Shown: positions 8,510 through 17,901 of the stretch, one piece after another | Position numbering within the stretch: position 1 is the stretch's first letter | Layout of the letters: each line of letters begins with the position of its first letter | Source: an uncultured cyanobacterium | GTDB taxonomy: Bacteria; Cyanobacteriota; Vampirovibrionia; Gastranaerophilales; Gastranaerophilaceae | NCBI GenBank assembly: GCA_902495705.1 | Contig: CABUXT010000003.1 | Coordinates: 67,666-131,665 of the forward strand | Direction: 5' to 3' | DNA length: 64,000 nucleotides | Made by a program: the position numbers and the translations under genes | Notes under the pieces: model-generated | Databases searched by the model: none | What the model was told of the DNA's origin: nothing | The model's input: only the letters and a program-made list of their open reading frames with translations

Positions 8510-11380
8510 ATGGGAGAGTCAAAAACTTTAATTTTAATTGATGGTCATGCTTTAGCGTTTCGTCAATATTATGCTTTAGAGCGTACAAATATGAAAACCA
8601 AAGATGGAACACCGACTTGGGCAGTTTATGGATTTTTTAAAGCAATTTTTGACCTCTTAAAAAATGACAATTTACACCCTGATGCAATTGGGGTGGCGTT
8701 TGACGTTTCTCATCATACATTTAGAACCGAGCAATATGTTGAATATAAGGCAAACCGTGAGGCAATGCCTGACCCTATGCGCGTTCAGATGGGATTAATT
8801 TATGAAGGATTAAAAGCTTTCAATATTCCGATTTATACTAAAGAAGGGTTTGAAGCTGATGATGTCATCGGTACGATTTCTCGCAGAGCATGTGAACTGG
8901 GACACAAAGTTTATATTTTGACAGGTGACCAAGATTCTTTCCAATTGATAAGACCAGACGGCTGTATCAAGGTTATCATCCCATCAAAAGGGCTTTTGAC
9001 CGAGTATGATTGGGATAAAGTGCACGAAAAATTGGGAGTATATCCAAATCAGGTTATTGATTACAAAGCCTTGCGCGGTGATACTTCCGATAATATTCCG
9101 GGGATTAAAGGAATAGGTGAAAAAACTGCAGTCAAATTGTTGTCTGAATTTCAGACAGTTGATAATGTTTTGGCAAGCGCAGATAAAATTACCCAAAAAT
9201 CCTTGAAAGAAAAAATTGAAAATGGGGTTGAAATTGCTAAATTAAGTAAATTTTTGGCAACGATTGTTCAAGATGTGGATATTGATTTCGATTTTGACAG
9301 TACAAAAATTGAACTTCCTGATATCGCTGCTGTTACTGAATTTTTGCGTGCTATGCAGTTTTATAGCTTTTTGAAAAATATTGAATTTATTTTGAAACTG
9401 TTTGCAAAAGATATTGAAATCTCCGAAATTGACTCAGAACCAACCAAAGATGAAACTCCAAAAGTTGAACTTCCGCAAAATAATAACGGACAGTTGGGAC
9501 TATTTGCGCAAGCCGTTCAGGCAGAAGTGAATAAAACCGATATTGAGTATGATTCTAAAATAATCACAGATACTCAAGATTTGAGTGAATTAGTCGAAGT
9601 TTTAAATACTAAAAAAGTTATTTCGTTTAAGTTTTTGGCTGATTTTCAAAATGCGGTAAACTTTAAAATTTACGGTATCGCACTTGGTTTTAGAGATGAT
9701 ATTAGTTTTGAAAATAATAAGCTTGTTATGGCAGCAGATTCTAAGCCAGCACAAACTTTTTACATTCCGATTCAGCACAATTTATCAAATCAACTTGATT
9801 TGAAGTTTGTTTTAAATGAATTGAAACCGATATTAGAAAATAGCGATATAAAAAAGCTTACCCATGATGTGAAAATTGAAGAATGTATGCTGAATTTCTT
9901 TGATATAGATTTGTCAGGTGTTGCGTTTGATACTATGTTAGCAAGCTATATCAAGGATTCTAATGCAAATTCAGATTTTGATATCCAATGTATGGAACAA
10001 ATTAATCATATCTTGCCGACAATTGTTTCTAATTCAAAAAAATCTTCACTTGCTGACAATGATATAGAAACAATGAAAACCTATATCGGTGATGTGATGA
10101 CAAGTTTGTTTGAGTTGACTATGTATTGGGTCAAAATTTTGGAAGATAAGGAGTACGAAATCCTTACTGATATTGAAATTCCACTGGCAGATGCCCTTGC
10201 GCGAATGGAAAGTATAGGAGTTTCAATTGATAAAAAATATTTGGATGAATTAACCAACGAGTTTGATTCAAAAACAAGTGTAATAGCTGCTCGTATATTT
10301 GAATTGGCTGGTGAAGAATTTAATATCAATTCGCCAAAACAAGTCGGAAATATTTTATTTGACAAAATGCAATTAAAATCAAAGAAAAAACGAGGAAAGG
10401 CAAAAAATTCAACAAGTGCTGAGGTTTTGAACGCATTGGCGGAAGAATATGAAATTGCAAAATTGATTTTAGATTATAGAAAATACGCGAAACTTAAATC
10501 AACTTATACCGAGGCTCTTCCTGCGCTAGTTTCGCCTATTGATGGACGAATCCACACTTCATATAACCAAACTGTTACAACAACCGGCAGATTGTCTTCT
10601 TCAAATCCGAATTTGCAAAATATTCCGATAAGAACAGAAGAAGGCAACAAAATTCGTCAGGCATTTGTTCCTGCTGATAGAGCCAACTATTTGATTATGT
10701 CAGCGGATTATTCTCAAATTGAATTGAGATTATTAGCGCATGTTTCAGAGGATGAACACTTGATTGAGGCTTTTAAGTCAGGTGTTGATGTTCACACTCT
10801 GACGGCATCTAAAGTTTTTGAAGTTCCGATAGAAAATGTTACAAAAGAAATGCGCTACAAGGCAAAGGCAGTAAACTTTGGAATTGTTTACGGACAAAGT
10901 AAATACGGTTTAGCTAAAGCTTTAAAAATTACTCCAGCCGAGGCTGAAAACTTTATCAATAAATACTTTGAAACTTATCCGAAAATCAATGAATATATGA
11001 GTAATATGGTTGAACTTGTTGAAAAACAAGGATATGTTGAAACGATTTTCGGTCGTCGCAGATATTTGGATAATGAAATAAACAGTCCGAATGCAATGAT
11101 TAGAGAGTTTGCTAAACGTGCGGCAATTAATCACCCTATGCAAGGCTCTGCATCAGATTTGATTAAACTTGCTATGATTGATTTTTCAAAATGTTTAAAA
11201 GATAATAATATGAAATCAAAATTGATTATTCAAGTTCACGATGAGTTGGTTATAGAAACTGCAAAAGATGAACTTGAACAAGTGAAAAGTTTAGTTTTAG
11301 AGTCAATGGAATTGAAACAACCTTTGCGCGTTCCGCTATTGGTTGATGTGAATGTAGGTGAATCATGGAAAGAATCATAA
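8510..11380 (+). CDS. polA: DNA polymerase I
   Basis: A 956-residue polymerase with three regions. The N-terminal 5'-nuclease (about 1-290) has LIDGHALAFRQYYAL, EADDVIGT and SDNIPGIKGIGEKTA. The C-terminal polymerase has motif A (SADYSQIELRLLAH), motif B (KAVNFGIVYGQSKYGLA) and motif C (QVHDELV). The middle 3'-5' exonuclease-like domain (about 350-540) looks inactive: the usual DTET of motif I is replaced near VISFKFLADF, and the Asp of motif III is absent, although an FDTMLASY segment remains. Proofreading is therefore probably lost. GGGAGA 6 nt upstream fixes the start at 8510; the ATG at 8506 is out of frame. The 3' end overlaps the next gene by 16 nt. Confidence 0.96.
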   Translation: MGESKTLILIDGHALAFRQYYALERTNMKTKDGTPTWAVYGFFKAIFDLLKNDNLHPDAIGVAFDVSHHTFRTEQYVEYKANREAMPDPMRVQMGLIYEGLKAFNIPIYTKEGFEADDVIGTISRRACELGHKVYILTGDQDSFQLIRPDGCIKVIIPSKGLLTEYDWDKVHEKLGVYPNQVIDYKALRGDTSDNIPGIKGIGEKTAVKLLSEFQTVDNVLASADKITQKSLKEKIENGVEIAKLSKFLATIVQDVDIDFDFDSTKIELPDIAAVTEFLRAMQFYSFLKNIEFILKLFAKDIEISEIDSEPTKDETPKVELPQNNNGQLGLFAQAVQAEVNKTDIEYDSKIITDTQDLSELVEVLNTKKVISFKFLADFQNAVNFKIYGIALGFRDDISFENNKLVMAADSKPAQTFYIPIQHNLSNQLDLKFVLNELKPILENSDIKKLTHDVKIEECMLNFFDIDLSGVAFDTMLASYIKDSNANSDFDIQCMEQINHILPTIVSNSKKSSLADNDIETMKTYIGDVMTSLFELTMYWVKILEDKEYEILTDIEIPLADALARMESIGVSIDKKYLDELTNEFDSKTSVIAARIFELAGEEFNINSPKQVGNILFDKMQLKSKKKRGKAKNSTSAEVLNALAEEYEIAKLILDYRKYAKLKSTYTEALPALVSPIDGRIHTSYNQTVTTTGRLSSSNPNLQNIPIRTEEGNKIRQAFVPADRANYLIMSADYSQIELRLLAHVSEDEHLIEAFKSGVDVHTLTASKVFEVPIENVTKEMRYKAKAVNFGIVYGQSKYGLAKALKITPAEAENFINKYFETYPKINEYMSNMVELVEKQGYVETIFGRRRYLDNEINSPNAMIREFAKRAAINHPMQGSASDLIKLAMIDFSKCLKDNNMKSKLIIQVHDELVIETAKDELEQVKSLVLESMELKQPLRVPLLVDVNVGESWKES

Positions 11381-11784
11381 AATTATTTTCAGTGTGTTTA
11401 GTTTTATTTATGTGTTGTGCTCCGGCATTTTCCGCAGGAGAACAGATGAGTTTGAGCACTTTAATTACGGCTCAAAATGTTCAATTTGAAAACTGCACAA
11501 AGGTATTTAATACGGATAACGTATCACTGTTTTATCTTACAATAGCTGCGATTAATGCTAACCGTTTCACTATTGACGAAATTCAGTCAAAATCAGGATA
11601 TATCTTGTTTACAGCCGTAAATAAACAATTCTTGGCAAGCGTTTCTAACGTAAATACAAACCAAGGATTGCTAAAAATTACACCTGCTGATAACAATTAT
11701 TATTTTCAACCGGGGATTGTTTTAAATATCTTCAAATATATTGAGTTGAATTTATCTAAAAAGCCTGTTGTTATCAATAAATAG
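11365..11784 (+). CDS. Exported protein of unknown function
   Basis: A 139-residue protein with a clear signal peptide (basic MERIIK, then a hydrophobic stretch ending in APAFSA), so it is probably periplasmic. The mature part has mixed alpha/beta character and no motif I recognise. It overlaps the end of polA by 16 nt and has AGG upstream, so it is probably translated from the polA transcript; the functional link is unclear. It ends 5 nt before the stop of the convergent tlyA gene, without a visible terminator. Confidence 0.7.
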   Translation: MERIIKLFSVCLVLFMCCAPAFSAGEQMSLSTLITAQNVQFENCTKVFNTDNVSLFYLTIAAINANRFTIDEIQSKSGYILFTAVNKQFLASVSNVNTNQGLLKITPADNNYYFQPGIVLNIFKYIELNLSKKPVVINK

Positions 11785-11789
11785 GGCTG

Positions 11790-12602
11790 TTAGTTCAAGT
11801 TTGTAAAGGCTGAATCGATGATTTCAGAAATGTTATAGTCGTTTTTGATATTTTCTGTTGTAAGCCAAATCAAGTATTCAATATTCCCTGCAGGACCTTT
11901 GATGGATGAATAGGTCAAGCCTTTTATTGAATAGTTTAGTGATTTTGCGCACTCTATAACATTTTCTATGACTTCTTTGTGGGTTTTAGGGTCTCTTACT
12001 ACTCCGCCTTTTTCAACCTTATCTTTTCCAGCTTCAAATTGTGGTTTTATAAGACAAATCATTTCGTGAAAACTTGGATTTAACAAAGTTTTTAAGTTTG
12101 GCAAAACTTTTGTAAGTGAAATAAATGACAAATCGCTCACCAAAAGGTCTGCAACTTCTTCTCCTTGAGCGTAAATATCTTCAAATGTGCAAAGTTTCAG
12201 GTTCGTTTTTTCTATGGTTTTAACTCTTTCATCTGAACGAATTTTCCAGTCTAATTGCCCATACCCGACATCGACTGCATAAACAAATTTTGCGCCGTTT
12301 TGTAATAAACAATCGGTAAAGCCACCGGTTGAGGCTCCGGCATCAAAACATACGCGGTCTTTTATTATTGGATTAAATGTGTCAATGGCTTTTTTTAGCT
12401 TAAACCCTCCGCGAGATACGAATGGCATTGATTTAACTTCAATTTCATATTCTTTCGCCAAATTTATTTGATAGCCGGATTTTGTAATATATTCGTCATT
12501 GATTTTGACATGACCTGCCAAAATTGCTGCAGATGCTTTGCTTTTGGTCTCAAAGTATCCTAAATCTGTTAAATATTTATCAAGTCTTTCTTTATTTTGC
12601 AT
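11790..12602 (-). CDS. tlyA: TlyA-family rRNA 2'-O-methyltransferase (S4 and FtsJ-like domains)
   Basis: TlyA enzymes methylate the 2'-O of cytidines in 16S and/or 23S rRNA. The N-terminal S4 RNA-binding domain (about 4-65) begins ERLDKYLTDLGYFETKSKA. It is followed by SRGGFKL (63-69) and the SAM-binding loop DAGASTGGFTD (87-97). DLLVSDLSFISL and LIKPQFEAGKDKV supply the remaining conserved blocks. The length of 270 residues is typical. It overlaps the upstream tatD-like gene by 11 nt, suggesting translational coupling. Older annotation calls this family haemolysin; RNA methylation is the better-supported role. Confidence 0.92.
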   Translation of the reverse strand: MQNKERLDKYLTDLGYFETKSKASAAILAGHVKINDEYITKSGYQINLAKEYEIEVKSMPFVSRGGFKLKKAIDTFNPIIKDRVCFDAGASTGGFTDCLLQNGAKFVYAVDVGYGQLDWKIRSDERVKTIEKTNLKLCTFEDIYAQGEEVADLLVSDLSFISLTKVLPNLKTLLNPSFHEMICLIKPQFEAGKDKVEKGGVVRDPKTHKEVIENVIECAKSLNYSIKGLTYSSIKGPAGNIEYLIWLTTENIKNDYNISEIIDSAFTNLN

Positions 12603-13371
12603 TGAAGTTAAAAATCCTTTCAGCGTTTGCTGTTGTTTGTTTTGCTACCTCATCGACTGAGATTCCTCTCAAATTTGCAATTTCTTGGGCTACATATTTG
12701 ACATAAGACGGTTGATTTTCTGTCCCCCTAAATGGCACAGGTGTCAAATAAGGGTCGTCTGTTTCAAGCAGCATATATTCAAACGGAATTTCTTTTGCAA
12801 CTTCCTTGGCTTTTACTGCATTTTTGAAAGTTACAACACCGCCAAGTGCGATATAAATACCTTCTTTTATACATTCTTTTGCAAATTCTAAACTGCCTGA
12901 AAAACAGTGAAGAATAGCGGTTGAATTTTTGTTGTATTTTTTTAGAATTTCAAGGGTATCAAGATGAGAATCTCTTGAATGGATATTTAGCGGAAGGTTC
13001 ATTTGGTTTGCAAATTCAATTTGTTTTATAAAAATTTCTTTTTGCAAATCTTTAAAACTCTTATCCCAGTAATAATCCAAACCAACTTCGCCAATTCCGA
13101 TAATTTTTTTGTTGCGCTTAATTATATCTTCCATTTGAGAAAGAGTCTTGTCATTAAATGTTTTAGCCTCTTCAGGAAAGATTCCGACATACCCAAACAG
13201 GTTGTCGTATTTTTGAATAAAGCTATCAACTTCGAGCATATCTTCATTTGTGCAGGAAGGTACAATTGTTATTATTCTATCGTTTTGAGTGTTTTTTATA
13301 GCCTCATCTATGCTTGTTTCTTTGAGCATATTTACATGAGAATGTGTATTTATAATATACGGTGTTTCCAT
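12592..13371 (-). CDS. TatD-family metal-dependent hydrolase/DNase
   Basis: A TIM-barrel metal-dependent nuclease family (TatD/YcfH). Metal ligands are visible: H10 and H12 in INTHSHVNM, E95 in GEVGLDYYW, H131 in NIHSRDSH, H155 in LHCFSGS and D205 in LETDDPYLTP. The 259-residue length is normal. The first motif varies from the common DTHCHLD, and the residue after D205 is Asp instead of Ser, both mild deviations. The natural substrate is unclear: roles in DNA fragment degradation and RNA or D-Tyr-tRNA quality control have been proposed for the family. It is co-transcribed with tlyA. Confidence 0.9.
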   Translation of the reverse strand: METPYIINTHSHVNMLKETSIDEAIKNTQNDRIITIVPSCTNEDMLEVDSFIQKYDNLFGYVGIFPEEAKTFNDKTLSQMEDIIKRNKKIIGIGEVGLDYYWDKSFKDLQKEIFIKQIEFANQMNLPLNIHSRDSHLDTLEILKKYNKNSTAILHCFSGSLEFAKECIKEGIYIALGGVVTFKNAVKAKEVAKEIPFEYMLLETDDPYLTPVPFRGTENQPSYVKYVAQEIANLRGISVDEVAKQTTANAERIFNFNAK

Positions 13372-13390
13372 AAGTTTGATTATATCACAT

Positions 13391-13428
13391 AAAATAACAG
13401 CCTACACGAGATTTGTGCAAGCTGTTGA
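13391..13428 (-). terminator. Terminator after the 648-residue HExxH gene
   Basis: Read leftward, the arms AACAGC and GCTGTT, with inner pairs CAC/GTG, are followed by ATTTTAT. The hairpin lies 8 nt past the stop of the gene at 13436. Confidence 0.6.
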
Positions 13429-13435
13429 TAATTTT

Positions 13436-15382
13436 TTAATCAGCCAATATATCAGCGGTTGAGATTGTATTGTATGGTACAAATTCGGTAACTCCGGGGT
13501 TGACTTCTTTCAATACAAACTTTTCACCTTTCAATGTTACCATTACGGTTTCTTTCCCATTAATATTTTCTAAATGTATACGCGCATGTGGCTGAAGTTT
13601 ATTTAATTCCTTAACTAAACTATTTATTTCTTGTGCAAGTTTATACGATGGGTTCTGTCTGTAATCCATATATAGTTTATAGTATTTTTGACCTATAGAT
13701 TTATATTGAATAGTTTTTTCTGCATTTTCTATTTGGCTAAGCAAATAAGCCTCTTGTTTTGCATCAAAGTTTGGTTGTTTCCTTAGTGCTGCAAGCTCTT
13801 GCTCAAGGTGAGATATTTCAAATTTGTTACCGCTAAGTTGAGCCAAAACTTCTTCTGCTCCAAATTCATATTGTGAAAAATCACTGCCCAAGCCCATATT
13901 TCCACTTACGGTCTGATATGCCATGTTTCCATCTAAACATTCCAAATTGCCTTTAAATGATTTTATGGCGGTGGATTCTTCAATATATCCAAGTTTTGCG
14001 ACTTTATCAGCAGGCAAATTTATTGCTGTTGTTGTACCAACTTTATATCTCAATTGGTGAGATTGTGCGTATTTAGTCAACATATCAAGGGCTTCTTCTT
14101 TTGATTTATATTGACTGATAAATTCAGGATATTTTTCAATTAATGGTTCAACAAGTTTAGCCAATTGTTCTTTTTCAAGACCATTTGAGCCGATTTTGTA
14201 AATATTTTGATTTGCTAATTCTGTAAAATCAGCTTTCATTTCTGTAGGCATCTTCGGTGGTTTTATTGTTGCGTTACCAAAGATTGTTGTCTCATAAGCG
14301 ACTGTGTTGTTATCTCCGGTTTGGATTTTATTTAGAAGATATTCTCTTGTTAATTGTTCTTTTTTCGTAAAAGTCAAAGTTTCTCTAATCAAGGCTTCTT
14401 TTGCGTGCGTTGCCTCATGTTTAATGGTATTAGGCAAGTCAAAAACACCTTCTCGATATGAATTTTCATTAACTTCAATTGTATGTGTCGTAGCTTTATA
14501 GCCACCGCCTGTTTTTGCATCATTTTTGACAATTTCAATTTGAGGTCTTAATTCTTCCGGTATTCCATATTGGTCAAACGATTCTTTCGCCAATTTAGAA
14601 ATTTCTTGACGGATTTCTTCAGTTGTCATTTTTGCTCTTTTGATACCTTCAGGAGTTTTTGCAAATTCTTCTTTTATATCAAAAGATTCTTTTGTTTGTT
14701 CTTTTTTTCTTACTATGATGTTTTTCAAATCCTGTAAACGCTCTTTTAGAACAGGCTTTTTGAACTGGTAGATAAAAGCTTGTCTGCCTTCTTTTGTTGT
14801 GAAAAGTTTCAGAGTATCTTTAAATGACTTAAATAAAGTCAGCGATTTAACTTTATCTTTGATTGTTGAAATTTGTTCGCCTGAAAGCTTTGTAGCCTTA
14901 GTTTCAGATAGTAGTTGAGCTTCTTTGGCTACTCTTGCACTTTGTTTTATTCCAAGGGCAGTAAGGACAGTGTTTATCATTCCTTGTCCGAGACCTTCAA
15001 AATCTTTTTCAGCTTTGTCGTAATCTCCGTTTGCAGAGTGTTTAATTATGTTATAAGCGCTTTTGCCAAATTCATAAACTCCAATTGCACCAAAAACAAT
15101 TGCTGTAGCCGGTGCTAAAACAGGAGCTGCTGAACACGCCAGTGCGGTTGCACCAACAATTCCGATTGTCGAAATCGGATGTTTGATGATTGCTGTGATT
15201 GGGCTAAGTAAACCTTTGCAAAAATTATTTGCTGCAACATCCGCATCAAATTGTCCGTTATTTGTTTTGTCTACTTTTCTTCGAGCTGTGAAAGCTTGAG
15301 TTGATACTCTGTTTTTCAGCTTTTGTGGAGTAATGTTGTAATTTTGTCTGACTTGATAGCCGTTATTTATTTCTAATGTCAT
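13436..15382 (-). CDS. Large protein of unknown function with an HExxH metalloprotease-like site
   Basis: I do not recognise this 648-residue protein. It starts MTLEINNGYQ with no classical signal peptide. A hydrophobic, Ala/Gly-rich stretch at about residues 57-112 could insert in a membrane. A charged helical region follows (about 150-280). Residues 322-326 read HEATH in the context NTIKHEATHAKEAL, which matches the HExxH zinc site of zincin proteases; a third ligand is not obvious. The C-terminal part contains coiled-coil-like segments around LEQELAALRKQ. The upstream gap is full of palindromic repeats and a terminator follows, so it looks monocistronic. A lineage-specific peptidase, surface protein or effector are all possible. 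Confidence 0.6.
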   Translation of the reverse strand: MTLEINNGYQVRQNYNITPQKLKNRVSTQAFTARRKVDKTNNGQFDADVAANNFCKGLLSPITAIIKHPISTIGIVGATALACSAAPVLAPATAIVFGAIGVYEFGKSAYNIIKHSANGDYDKAEKDFEGLGQGMINTVLTALGIKQSARVAKEAQLLSETKATKLSGEQISTIKDKVKSLTLFKSFKDTLKLFTTKEGRQAFIYQFKKPVLKERLQDLKNIIVRKKEQTKESFDIKEEFAKTPEGIKRAKMTTEEIRQEISKLAKESFDQYGIPEELRPQIEIVKNDAKTGGGYKATTHTIEVNENSYREGVFDLPNTIKHEATHAKEALIRETLTFTKKEQLTREYLLNKIQTGDNNTVAYETTIFGNATIKPPKMPTEMKADFTELANQNIYKIGSNGLEKEQLAKLVEPLIEKYPEFISQYKSKEEALDMLTKYAQSHQLRYKVGTTTAINLPADKVAKLGYIEESTAIKSFKGNLECLDGNMAYQTVSGNMGLGSDFSQYEFGAEEVLAQLSGNKFEISHLEQELAALRKQPNFDAKQEAYLLSQIENAEKTIQYKSIGQKYYKLYMDYRQNPSYKLAQEINSLVKELNKLQPHARIHLENINGKETVMVTLKGEKFVLKEVNPGVTEFVPYNTISTADILAD

Positions 15383-15443
15383 GTTTTCCCTAGATTTTCC
15401 CTACTTTTATATAAAAACATAAACATGGGAAAAATTGCTATTT

Positions 15444-15817
15444 AGAATCTATCAATGTTGATTTTGTTGTCGGCTCAGTAAAATCGAACTACTGATTAAC
15501 TGGACAAACCCTCACCCTAGCCCTCAGCCATACGGCACGCAGTCTCACACAACTCGCACAGCTCGTTGGTTCGGCTAGTGTCCCTATGAGAGGGTAAATT
15601 GTCACCCTGAACTTGTTTCAGGGTCTCAAATGTTACAAAGCAGACATTGTCATTCTGAATTTATTTCAGAATCTTTTCCATATTAATAATTTAACTCATA
15701 TTGTAATTGATAAATATTGATTATTGAAAGGATTCCGAATTAGCTCAGCCTGCGTCCGCATACAGACTCACACATTTCGCTCTAGCTCAATGGTTCGCTT
15801 TGTAAAGTTCGGAGTGA
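15444..15817. repeat. Dense cluster of intergenic palindromes, two with loop inserts
   Basis: This 500-nt gap upstream of the HExxH gene holds at least five elements. 15444-15475 is a 32-nt tail sequence that recurs inverted at 30871-30902. 15508-15595 is a CCCTCACCC...GAGAGGGT palindrome whose loop contains a 61-nt module (15525-15585) found again at 40993-41053. 15601-15627 is the short type with ACCCTGAA/TTCAGGGT arms. 15649-15675 is the same type with ATTCTGAA/TTCAGAAT arms. 15729-15817 has GATTCCGAA/TTCGGAGT arms around a diverged copy of the 61-nt module. No gene is visible. Confidence 0.85.
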
Positions 15818-15846
15818 TATTGACCTTTTTGTCTTTTTCTTTAAAA

Positions 15847-15878
15847 GACAACCTCCTAAAATTTTAGGAGGTTGTAGA
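15847..15878 (-). terminator. Intrinsic terminator after glnA
   Basis: CAACCTCCTAAAA/TTTTAGGAGGTTG is a 13-bp perfect inverted repeat. Read leftward it is followed by TCTTTT, and it lies 9-13 nt past the glnA stop. Confidence 0.85.
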
Positions 15879-15886
15879 AGATTTGA

Positions 15887-17251
15887 TTAGTATCTTTCTA
15901 AATATCTGTCTAATTCCCATTGAGAAACGTAAGTTCTGAATGAATCCCATTCTTTTTTCTTCGCGGTCATAAATTCAGAGAAAATATGTTCGCCAAGAGC
16001 AGCTTTTGCAACCAATGATTTATCCATTTGTTCAAGTGCTTCATATAAGCTACCTGGAAGTGAATCAATTCTTTGTTTTTTACGTTCTTTTGTTGTCAAT
16101 TTGTAGATGTTGCTTTCAACAGGAGCAGGTGGGTCAATTTTGTTTCTGATACCGTCTAGGCAAGCTTCCAAAATTGCTGCAAACGCCAAGTATGGGTTAC
16201 AAGCAGGGTCAGGTGACCTTAATTCAACCCTTGTTGAAATACCTCTTTTTGCAGGAACTCTTAATAGTGCACTTCTGTTAGCCAATGACCAAGCCAAATA
16301 AACAGGTGCTTCATACCCCGGAACTAAACGTTTGTAACTGTTTACAACAGGGTTAGTGATAGCTGTGATGCTTTTTACATGTTTTAGCATACCGCCGATA
16401 GCGTATTTTGCAGTTTCAGAAAGTTGGTATTCTGCTTTTTCATCAAAAAATGCGTTTTTACCGTCTTTAAATAATGAAACGTTGCAGTGCATACCTGAAC
16501 CGTTGATACCAAAAATCGGTTTTGGCATAAATGTTGCATGTAAATTGTGTTTAGCGGCAATTGCTTTAACTGCAATTCTGAATGTTGTAACATTATCAGC
16601 AGCTGTCAAAATGTCTGCATATCTAAAGTCGATTTCGTGTTGACCGTCTGCAACTTCGTGGTGTGATGCTTCAATGTCAAATCCCATTTCTTGAAGAGTT
16701 AAAACGATGTCTGAACGTACGTCTTCTCCCAAATCTTCAGGGCCAACATCATAATAACCTGCTCTATCTTGAGTTTCAGTCGTAACATTTCCGTCTTTAT
16801 CTTTTGAGAACAAGAAAAATTCAGCTTCAGGACCGATGTTCATAGAAAATCCCATTTTTTCAGCGGCTTCCATAACTCTTTTTAAGTTACATCTCGGACA
16901 GCCTTCAAACGGTGTACCATCAGCATTGTAGATATCGCAAATAAGTCTTGCTGCATTGATACCGCTGTTTTCTCTCCAAGGTAGAATTTGGAAACTGTTG
17001 ATATCAGGGTAGAAGAACATATCCGATGTTTCAATACTTCTGAACCCTTTGATAGATGAGCCGTCAAGCATAATTTCGTTATTCAAAACTTTGTCAATTT
17101 GTTCTGACGGAACTGACATATTTTTAACCTGACCATTGATGTCAACGAATTGCAATTTGATAAATTTAATGTTTTGTTCTTTGATAATCTTTTTAATTTC
17201 GGCTTTGTCGTATACTTTTCCATCTAATCTTACGTGTTTGAACTCTGTCAT
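15887..17251 (-). CDS. glnA: Glutamine synthetase type I (GSI-alpha-like)
   Basis: It makes glutamine from glutamate, ammonia and ATP. Recognised segments are the N-terminal FVDINGQVKNMSVP, the LDGSSIKGF loop, the metal/ATP region GPEAEFFLF, the NGSGMHCNVSLF block and the ELRSPDPACNPYLA block. The length of 454 residues fits GSI-alpha. The C-terminal region lacks the adenylylated-Tyr context (NLYDLPPEE) of enteric GSI-beta and instead has NIYKLTTKERK, so control by adenylylation is unlikely. A good sigma-70 promoter lies at 17300-17328 and a terminator follows the gene, so it is transcribed alone. This is the ammonium-assimilation enzyme of the window. Confidence 0.96.
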   Translation of the reverse strand: MTEFKHVRLDGKVYDKAEIKKIIKEQNIKFIKLQFVDINGQVKNMSVPSEQIDKVLNNEIMLDGSSIKGFRSIETSDMFFYPDINSFQILPWRENSGINAARLICDIYNADGTPFEGCPRCNLKRVMEAAEKMGFSMNIGPEAEFFLFSKDKDGNVTTETQDRAGYYDVGPEDLGEDVRSDIVLTLQEMGFDIEASHHEVADGQHEIDFRYADILTAADNVTTFRIAVKAIAAKHNLHATFMPKPIFGINGSGMHCNVSLFKDGKNAFFDEKAEYQLSETAKYAIGGMLKHVKSITAITNPVVNSYKRLVPGYEAPVYLAWSLANRSALLRVPAKRGISTRVELRSPDPACNPYLAFAAILEACLDGIRNKIDPPAPVESNIYKLTTKERKKQRIDSLPGSLYEALEQMDKSLVAKAALGEHIFSEFMTAKKKEWDSFRTYVSQWELDRYLERY

Positions 17252-17299
17252 ACTAACCTCTTTCTCTCTGTCTCAAATCTGAATTTAGATTACTTTACA

Positions 17300-17328
17300 A
17301 ATATAAAAAGTTTTTCGCAAAAGGTCAA
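17300..17328 (-). promoter_or_regulatory. Sigma-70 promoter of glnA
   Basis: Read leftward, TTGACC (17323-17328), a 17-nt spacer and TATATT (17300-17305) make a near-consensus promoter. The -10 box lies about 48 nt upstream of the glnA ATG. I see no clear NtcA-type GTA-N8-TAC site next to it. Confidence 0.7.
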
Positions 17329-17517
17329 GTTTTTTCTTGTAAAGATTATATAAAGAGGGTTTAGCGCAAATTTGAAATTTATTATTATTCTGTGGATTTT
17401 TTTCTAATAATTAAATTATTTCAATAATTTTTCAATAAAAAAAGTCTGTTTTTATTTGTGTAAATTAAAAACAAACTCTTTTTACTAAATATTAAATGTT
17501 TAAGAAACGTTACAAAA

Positions 17518-17874
17518 CTAGTGAATTTCGCTGATTTTGTTTTTCTCATCAACGATAACAATAGTTGGTTTGAAAGTTTCTAATTCTTTTTCTTCAAATT
17601 GACCGTAAGTAACGATAATTACCTTATCTCCCGGTTGAACTTTTCTTGCTGCAGCTCCGTTTAGACAAATTTGACCAGAATCGGCTTTGCCTTTAATTAC
17701 GTAAGTTTGAAATCTTTCGCCGTTGTTTACATCAAGAATTTCAACCTTTTGCCATTCTCTGATATTTGCAGCTTTTAATAAAGTTTCATCAATTGTGATT
17801 GAACCGACATAGTTAAGATTTGCATCTGTAACTGTTGCTCTGTGTATTTTTGAATGTAAAAATTCTAATAACAT
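17518..17874 (-). CDS. panD: Aspartate 1-decarboxylase proenzyme
   Basis: PanD makes beta-alanine for pantothenate and coenzyme A. It is a self-processing pyruvoyl enzyme: the cleavage site is Gly24-Ser25 (NYVGSITID), with Ser25 becoming the pyruvoyl group. [10 protein letters not shown] and [12 protein letters not shown] are typical later blocks. The length of 118 residues is normal. The start lies 27 nt after the stop of proS on the same strand, so the two are probably co-transcribed. No other pantothenate gene is present in the window. Confidence 0.95.
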   Translation of the reverse strand: MLLEFLHSKIHRATVTDANLNYVGSITIDETLLKAANIREWQKVEILDVNNGERFQTYVIKGKADSGQICLNGAAARKVQPGDKVIIVTYGQFEEKELETFKPTIVIVDEKNKISEIH

Positions 17875-17901
17875 ATTTTCATACCTCTTGTCATTTTGTT
17901 T

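Noticed and set aside
15444..15817. CRISPR array
   Set aside because: Repeats here are palindromes of different types at irregular spacing, not identical direct repeats with constant unique spacers. No cas genes in the window.
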